Assembly (NCBI GenBank): GCA_963970005.1
Contig: CAXAMN010014169.1
Coordinates: 75,942 to 139,941, forward strand
Length of the DNA: 64,000 nucleotides
Reading direction: 5' to 3'
DNA from: Durusdinium trenchii
Lineage: Eukaryota; Sar; Dinophyceae; Suessiales; Symbiodiniaceae
Shown here: piece by piece, positions 59,667-64,000 of the stretch
Layout of the letters: every line of letters starts with the position of its first letter
Position numbering within the stretch: the first letter of the stretch is position 1
Notes under the pieces: generated by a model
Databases searched by the model: none
What the model was told of the DNA's origin: nothing
Seen by the model: the letters and a program-made list of their open reading frames with translations, nothing else
Program-made: the position numbers and the translations under genes

Positions 59667-59798
59667 CAAGCAACTCAACGAAGTGTCTGGCCTCTGCAGG
59701 GCAGAATTCCTCTCGGGCGATGCTCCAAATCTTCATCTGTGTTGTGAAGGCTGCTCCGAGACCACGGTAGTACACGCCCATTTGGTGAGTAGAGGATC
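59667..59798 (-). CDS. Exon, unknown protein (IAREEFCPAEARHFVELL)
   Basis: A 132-base exon after TTGAG, leaving through a GTGCCT donor. It reads MGVYYRGLGAAFTTQMKIWS and onward. Coding character is strong and differs from the stop-rich alternative frames. The minus frame 59675-60061 listed by simple ORF calling is a different, non-coding frame. No domain was recognised. Confidence 0.45.
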
Positions 59799-60133
59799 CT
59801 CAATGTCGACTGTTTTGCAAAACACGTCATCACAGGCTTTGCCATTGATTTTTTATATATATATACGTTTCTTCCTACACACCACTGCGTTCTGCTACCT
59901 GCTTGCTTGATACTTATTTCAAGAATCCATCTAAATCTGTACCTACAAAAAAACAAGTACTTGAAGTTCGAAGCACTATTCACCATTATGATTATGAGTG
60001 TGCAGTGACACTGCGGTTGGCAGTCAAAAAAAGCTTTCATGACTGTCACGGTCATGTTCATGACCCTAAGTCACACCCATTCACTAGGCTACTGTAGGCT
60101 ATAGGTTTCAATTGGAATATATGAAATTTGCAC

Positions 60134-60236
60134 TGACGCTGCCATGACTTTTGCTTGGCCAAGGCACTTGCAACATCTACGAGACATTGCAAAGGTTCAC
60201 GGCCAGCAGCCTTATCAAGGTACCAAACCGTTAGTC
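60134..60236 (-). CDS. Exon, unknown protein (TVWYLDKAAGREPLQCLV)
   Basis: Entered after CTACAG and left at GTGCAA. 34 codons plus one base of helical sequence. Linkage to its neighbours is inferred from strand and spacing only. Confidence 0.35.
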
Positions 60237-60675
60237 CTGTAGTCAAGGACCTTCACCTATTAGAAGCAGCAATTTTGAGCAACATTTGCAACACTCCCCA
60301 TATGTAACTCCAACCAACAAGAAATGGCACCTGTTCATGTTTGGTGACTTATAGTTATAGGGTCAATGGTTACGGTCAAAGCTTATTCATACAGTATGTA
60401 CGGTAAGTCAGCAAACTTCAGGTGGAGTCACCATGAACATCATATACTGGACCCTGAAATGATGTGTTTTCCATTTTGCCAGAAAACATGACGCAGAAAC
60501 ATGTAGCAAGTTCGTGATAGAAAACATGGCGCCAAAATGACACAGAAGTGACAAAAAAACAACGCAGAAGTAACAAAAAGCGACACCAACACTGCGTGTC
60601 GTGTTGGTTTTTGGAGCTTCGCCTGAAAATTGCCACCGCCGGAAAAAAGAACGTCTTTTGCAGGGTCTAGGTATA

Positions 60676-60716
60676 TAATGGTATATAATATATATATATT
60701 ATTATATATATATACA
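60676..60716. repeat. (TA)n hairpin tract
   Basis: An AT-only run able to fold on itself, in an intergenic or intron interval. Further AT-only tracts are at 51868-51895 and 59854-59868. Confidence 0.85.
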
Positions 60717-60960
60717 CATAGGCAGCGGCAGTGGCATTAACCCTTTAAAGCTTTAAGGTTCTTGTATGATCTAACTCTGAGTTGACTACTAAGTTATTGA
60801 CATTCTAGGCCAAGGCTAAATATTTGGCTTTAAGTTTAAGCTTAGGCTTAAAACCATTAACCTAAAACTAAAACAATATAACTTGCACGATTGACATCAC
60901 AACCAAATCGATGTTTAAAAAGTAACATCCTAATTTCAACCAACTGACAAGTAAACTTCT

Positions 60961-61104
60961 CGGTTCAGAACGGTTCAGAGTGAACGTTGAGGGGTCTCAG
61001 AAGACCGAACGGTTCAGAACGGTTCAGAACGGTTCATGAACTGAGTAAATTTTCCAGAAGTTTCCTATGACATCTCACCTGAACGGTTCTGAACGGTTCA
61101 CTGT
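60961..61104. repeat. GAACGGTTC repeat cluster
   Basis: The decamer GAACGGTTCA or GAACGGTTCT occurs about seven times: a pair near 60968, three in tandem at 61007-61036 and a pair at 61082-61100. Reverse-complement copies (GAACCGTTCT, twice) lie at about 61820-61845. Spacing of about 10 bases within tandems would place sites on one face of the helix. Function unknown. Confidence 0.8.
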
Positions 61105-61639
61105 TCACGTTAATTGGCCTGTGTTTTCAAATATGTCAGGATATATACATAGCACCATGAAGCAGTTCAGTTGTTTTGTATAAATCATATTTCCTTTATG
61201 ATCTATGTCAATCTATGTGTGTGTCATCACGTATGATACTGATGATATTTGATGGTTACAAGTTACAAGTTACAAGTACAGTACACAGTACACGTAAGCA
61301 AAGTTAAAGCAACAGAACATAACCGGTTCATTGCCTGTTCAGCTTTGACAGGTCGCAACTAGTCATCACCCCTCTCAATCCCTCACCGCCAAACTATCCA
61401 ATCCAATCCTACTACATACCTGCCAGAGCCTCTCAGTCTCAAACTCAAAATGTCAAGCCTTCCCAACTCACAACCTGTGAGCCCAAGGCTCGACCAATCG
61501 CCCAGATTCTATATCCAGCTTTGTCAATTCGCGCTGGTTCAGCTGTCCCTTGCCATAGTTGGGCTGGCTGCTGCAATGTCCACGGCCTGCCAAGTCATTT
61601 ATGATTTACAAGGTCTCAGCCTGAGGCAGCCTGAGCAAC

Positions 61640-61753
61640 AAGTGACTCAAGAATCAGAGCTGGTGCCCAGCCCCTGCCTGGTCTGATCCCCAACTCTTGC
61701 TGGATCCTCTGGACCTTGTTGGCAGTTGCCTCCTTGTTCTTGTGGCTCATATC
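61640..61753 (-). CDS. Exon, unknown protein (DMSHKNKEATANKVQRIQQE)
   Basis: Entered after GGCAG and probably left at a GTTGCT donor. 38 codons. Charged helix then GIRPGRGWAPALILES. The + frame 61450-61686 is a shadow. In transcript order it follows the methyltransferase-like exon. Confidence 0.4.
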
Positions 61754-62452
61754 CTGCCAGTGAATTGGCATGTGACATCCATTTACGGAATCAATTACGT
61801 GAGGATTTACGTATGTACTGAACCGTTCTGAACCGTTCTGAACTGATGTTGGGGGTATGGGGGGGGTAGGTTATGTAAACCATGATGAAAAAAGAAATGT
61901 AAAAGAGCATGTAAAAGATAATGCCATAAGGGCCATAACGCTGCTGTAACTGCTGTAAGTTCAAAGTTGCGATGAGGATAAGGTTCGAACTTTAAACAAG
62001 AAAAACTTAAACCGTGATGTGAGAAAACTCACACTGAGTGAGCCAATTAGCAAACACCCCAGGCCTTGGATGGTCTTGGAAGTGTTTGTGAAATAACACC
62101 AGAGCCAAGTTCATCACAATGCTGCCAGCCTTGGATATTGTGAACACAAACGGTGCCGGTAATTAGTAACGAACGATCAAATTTATACATCATAATAAAC
62201 TGGTAAAGAAGATGAGTAGGATCGAGATGGTGACTGTGACTAGTTAGTGGCTAGCTTTCACTAAGTGCTGGGTGCCGTATTTTTTTTGACTTCTTCTGAG
62301 TCCTAAACTTTGTGAATTCCTGGTACTCCACAAATTTACGTCACGCCGTTCAAAGTCACGTTGAAAACAACACAAAAGAAAGTCACACACGACATGGCCG
62401 GACATGGCATGTCTGTCTTGGATCAGGATGAGCAACAGTGGTCAATCGTCAC

Positions 62453-62598
62453 CCTTTCATGTGCTTTGGGGCACCGATCCTTGATGAATGATACCATTCT
62501 GCCAAAGCGGACCGGGCTGTACAAGTCCTCACGGATGCCGACAATGTAGCACCGCTTCCGTGAGTTCGGTGACTCGTAATCCATGGACCTCAGACAGA
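62453..62598 (-). CDS. C5-cytosine methyltransferase motif VIII-like exon
   Basis: A 146-base exon between CCGAG and a GTGACG donor. It reads MDYESPNSRKRCYIVGIRED in its first half. In C5-cytosine DNA methyltransferases the segment containing motif VIII has the form DYGxPQSRxRxxIVGxR, in which the Arg residues contact the target base. Here Asp-Tyr, Pro, Ser-Arg-Lys-Arg and IVGIR are all kept, with Asn for the usual Gln. The catalytic PCQ (motif IV) and ENV (motif VI), expected further upstream on this strand, were not found between 62.6 and 64 kb. The rest may lie beyond the window, or this may be a fragment. Confidence 0.5.
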
Positions 62599-62639
62599 CT
62601 CGGACCAAAATGACATTGTGTTATGAATTTATCATTGTC

Positions 62640-63380
62640 ATGAATCATGAAACAAGAATCGGTAATTAGTGAGTGAGTTATTAGTTATTAGTGACTGCTT
62701 GTCACTGATGCCAGTTTGCCACAAGTCCTGCTCGATACACACTACGATTGAACCTGGGTAACCTTTTTGGTTTGATTTGGTCAAGCTGTGACAACCAAAA
62801 AGTTGTCCGGTTGTCCTTTGAATCCTCTCTTTTTTCCCTAACCACCTAATCTCTCTAGCTACTTCTCTAGCTCATATGCCGTTTGACCCACCTGTCAATG
62901 GAATTGGGTGTGTAATGAACTCATCTCCTATGGGAGTCCTACTTGATTGCATCTCCGGATCATCTTCGTGATTTGCGGGAATCGGAAAGAGTGTGTATGA
63001 AGTGCAAACAAAGGGCCGAAGCTGAAGAACTTGTAGCTCATATTTGATATAGCCGTCCCTCAGATCGAGCAACATGCAAATGTAACAGTAACATGGTCAT
63101 GAGTCATAACACCACCTGCAGCCTACAGTACAAACATACCGCCATCATACTAGTACTATTGCTGACAGTGCTGGTAGTGCTGGTCCTAAGTCCTAAGTAC
63201 CAACTGATGCTGACGCTGACGCTGTATCATTAAATCATTACCATAGTGGTTGTGTTACAGTTGTGAGTTGTGAACACTGTGTTGGTTCAACTCTTCTACT
63301 GCCGGATTATGTGTCTGGCATTCCAGACTCCAAATCCACACTTCCCTGTATCCCATTCTGCGGTCTACGGAAAATTAAAT
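62640..63380. other. Interval without a settled exon
   Basis: The minus frame 62872-63075 (LRPFVCTSYTLFPIPANHED) and an overlapping frame with SYKFFSFGPLFALHTHSF are both open; neither could be tied to a family or to splice phase. Confidence 0.35.
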
Positions 63381-63386
63381 ATGAAC

Positions 63387-63482
63387 CAAGCATCTCCTCC
63401 ACCAAAAGGCCATACTTCTCCTCGCCAATCACGCCGTAGTAGAAGAAGTCCAAGGGCGACTGCGCACGAATGTGGCAATATT
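63387..63482 (-). CDS. Exon, unknown protein (SPLDFFYYGVIGEEKYGLLV)
   Basis: A 96-base exon after AAAAG, leaving at GTTCAT. It begins YCHIRAQSPLDFFYYG. Strong protein-like composition; no family was recognised. Upstream of the methyltransferase-like exon in transcript order. Confidence 0.4.
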
Positions 63483-63720
63483 CTTTTGACAAATATATAT
63501 TAAGTTATATAATAATGATATGATTCGATATGATATTATGTAAGTAGGTGCAATTGGACCTACTACAAAACGCGTCAGCCAGTCACCTGAGCCTGAAACA
63601 TTAATTCTGGTATCATCTCCACATGACTCACGCGACTGTCATTTCTGCCACTTCTGACTTCACTGGCTCCACAGGCAGGCTTGGCACATTTTTTCTAGGC
63701 TGCCAGGCTGTCAAGTTGAC

Positions 63721-63973
63721 TGTAGATCACGCTGCAGTTTCTGCAAACTGTCAGTGACAATGGAAGGGTGTGTCTTTTGAAGCTGCTCATCGACAAATCT
63801 GCGAGCCTGTGACAGGTCTGCCTTCTGACTTCTCAGGTATGAAAACATACAATCAGCATGTACCCAGGCAGCAAACTTGCTTCGATTGAACGAATATGAA
63901 AACCGCCCAGTACCTTTGGCAATTTTGCAATTGCACTGTCTGCATGTTGCCAGCTTTGAAGCAGTCTGAAGCC
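63721..63973 (-). CDS. PARP-type zinc-finger-like exon, at window edge
   Basis: The minus frame reads ASKLATCRQCNCKIAKGTGR, then WVHADCMFSYL. The spacing Cys-x2-Cys-x24-His-x2-Cys with KG...R and W-V-H resembles PARP-type zinc fingers, where the usual gap is 28-30 residues, so this is a shorter variant. Such fingers bind nicked or structured DNA. A helix (SQARRFVDEQLQKTHPSIVT) follows, ending at a GTCAAC donor. The exon may start at ATG 63983, at an AG acceptor near 63974, or beyond the window. Confidence 0.5.
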
Positions 63974-64000
63974 CTGCCTCCATGATCCCGACACCCCTGT

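Overview
This is eukaryotic nuclear DNA, most likely from a dinoflagellate (Symbiodiniaceae or a relative). The evidence is very low coding density, exons of only 50-180 bases cut by many introns, splice donors that are often GC or GA instead of GT, acceptors that are nearly always AG followed by G, and heavy loads of short dispersed repeats and retroelement debris. No bacterial operon, rRNA, tRNA, CRISPR array or intact spliced-leader sequence was seen. Most long open frames are not genes; real coding sequence was recognised by family motifs and by reading phases that agree across splice junctions.

Layout. 1-15 kb: microsatellites, a 62-bp tandem array, small foldback repeats and a decayed non-LTR (LINE-type) retrotransposon tail at about 11.8-13.6 kb. 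15-25 kb: only scattered candidate exons on the + strand, with no recognisable family. 27.7-31.1 kb: a + strand gene with a J-like (HPD) domain, whose J domain is split by an 880-bp intron carrying retroelement-like debris. 34.8-50.1 kb: exons of a KLHDC4-like Kelch-repeat protein (+). Between its first recognised exon and the rest lies a complete nine-exon HGSNAT-like acyltransferase gene (37,144-42,059, +), apparently nested in an intron. Its introns hold a hairpin insertion flanked by 25-bp direct repeats, a tandem repeat array and a copy of another dispersed repeat.

At about 50.6-51.2 kb the coding strand switches. From there to the right edge all supported exons are on the - strand: a C-terminal exon with membrane segments and a Cys/His module, several long acidic or lysine-rich coiled-coil exons, and, further 5', short exons that include a fragment resembling the motif VIII region of C5-cytosine DNA methyltransferases and a PARP-type zinc-finger-like exon at the window edge. 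These may be one very large gene or two or three head-to-tail genes. The + and - blocks converge, the arrangement expected at the end of two unidirectional dinoflagellate gene arrays. The two blocks also differ in splice-donor use: mixed GT/GC/GA on the left, GTATG or GTGAG types on the right.

The recognised functions (lysosomal-type heparan acetyltransferase fold, Kelch propeller, J-domain co-chaperone, methyltransferase-like fragment) do not form an obvious pathway.
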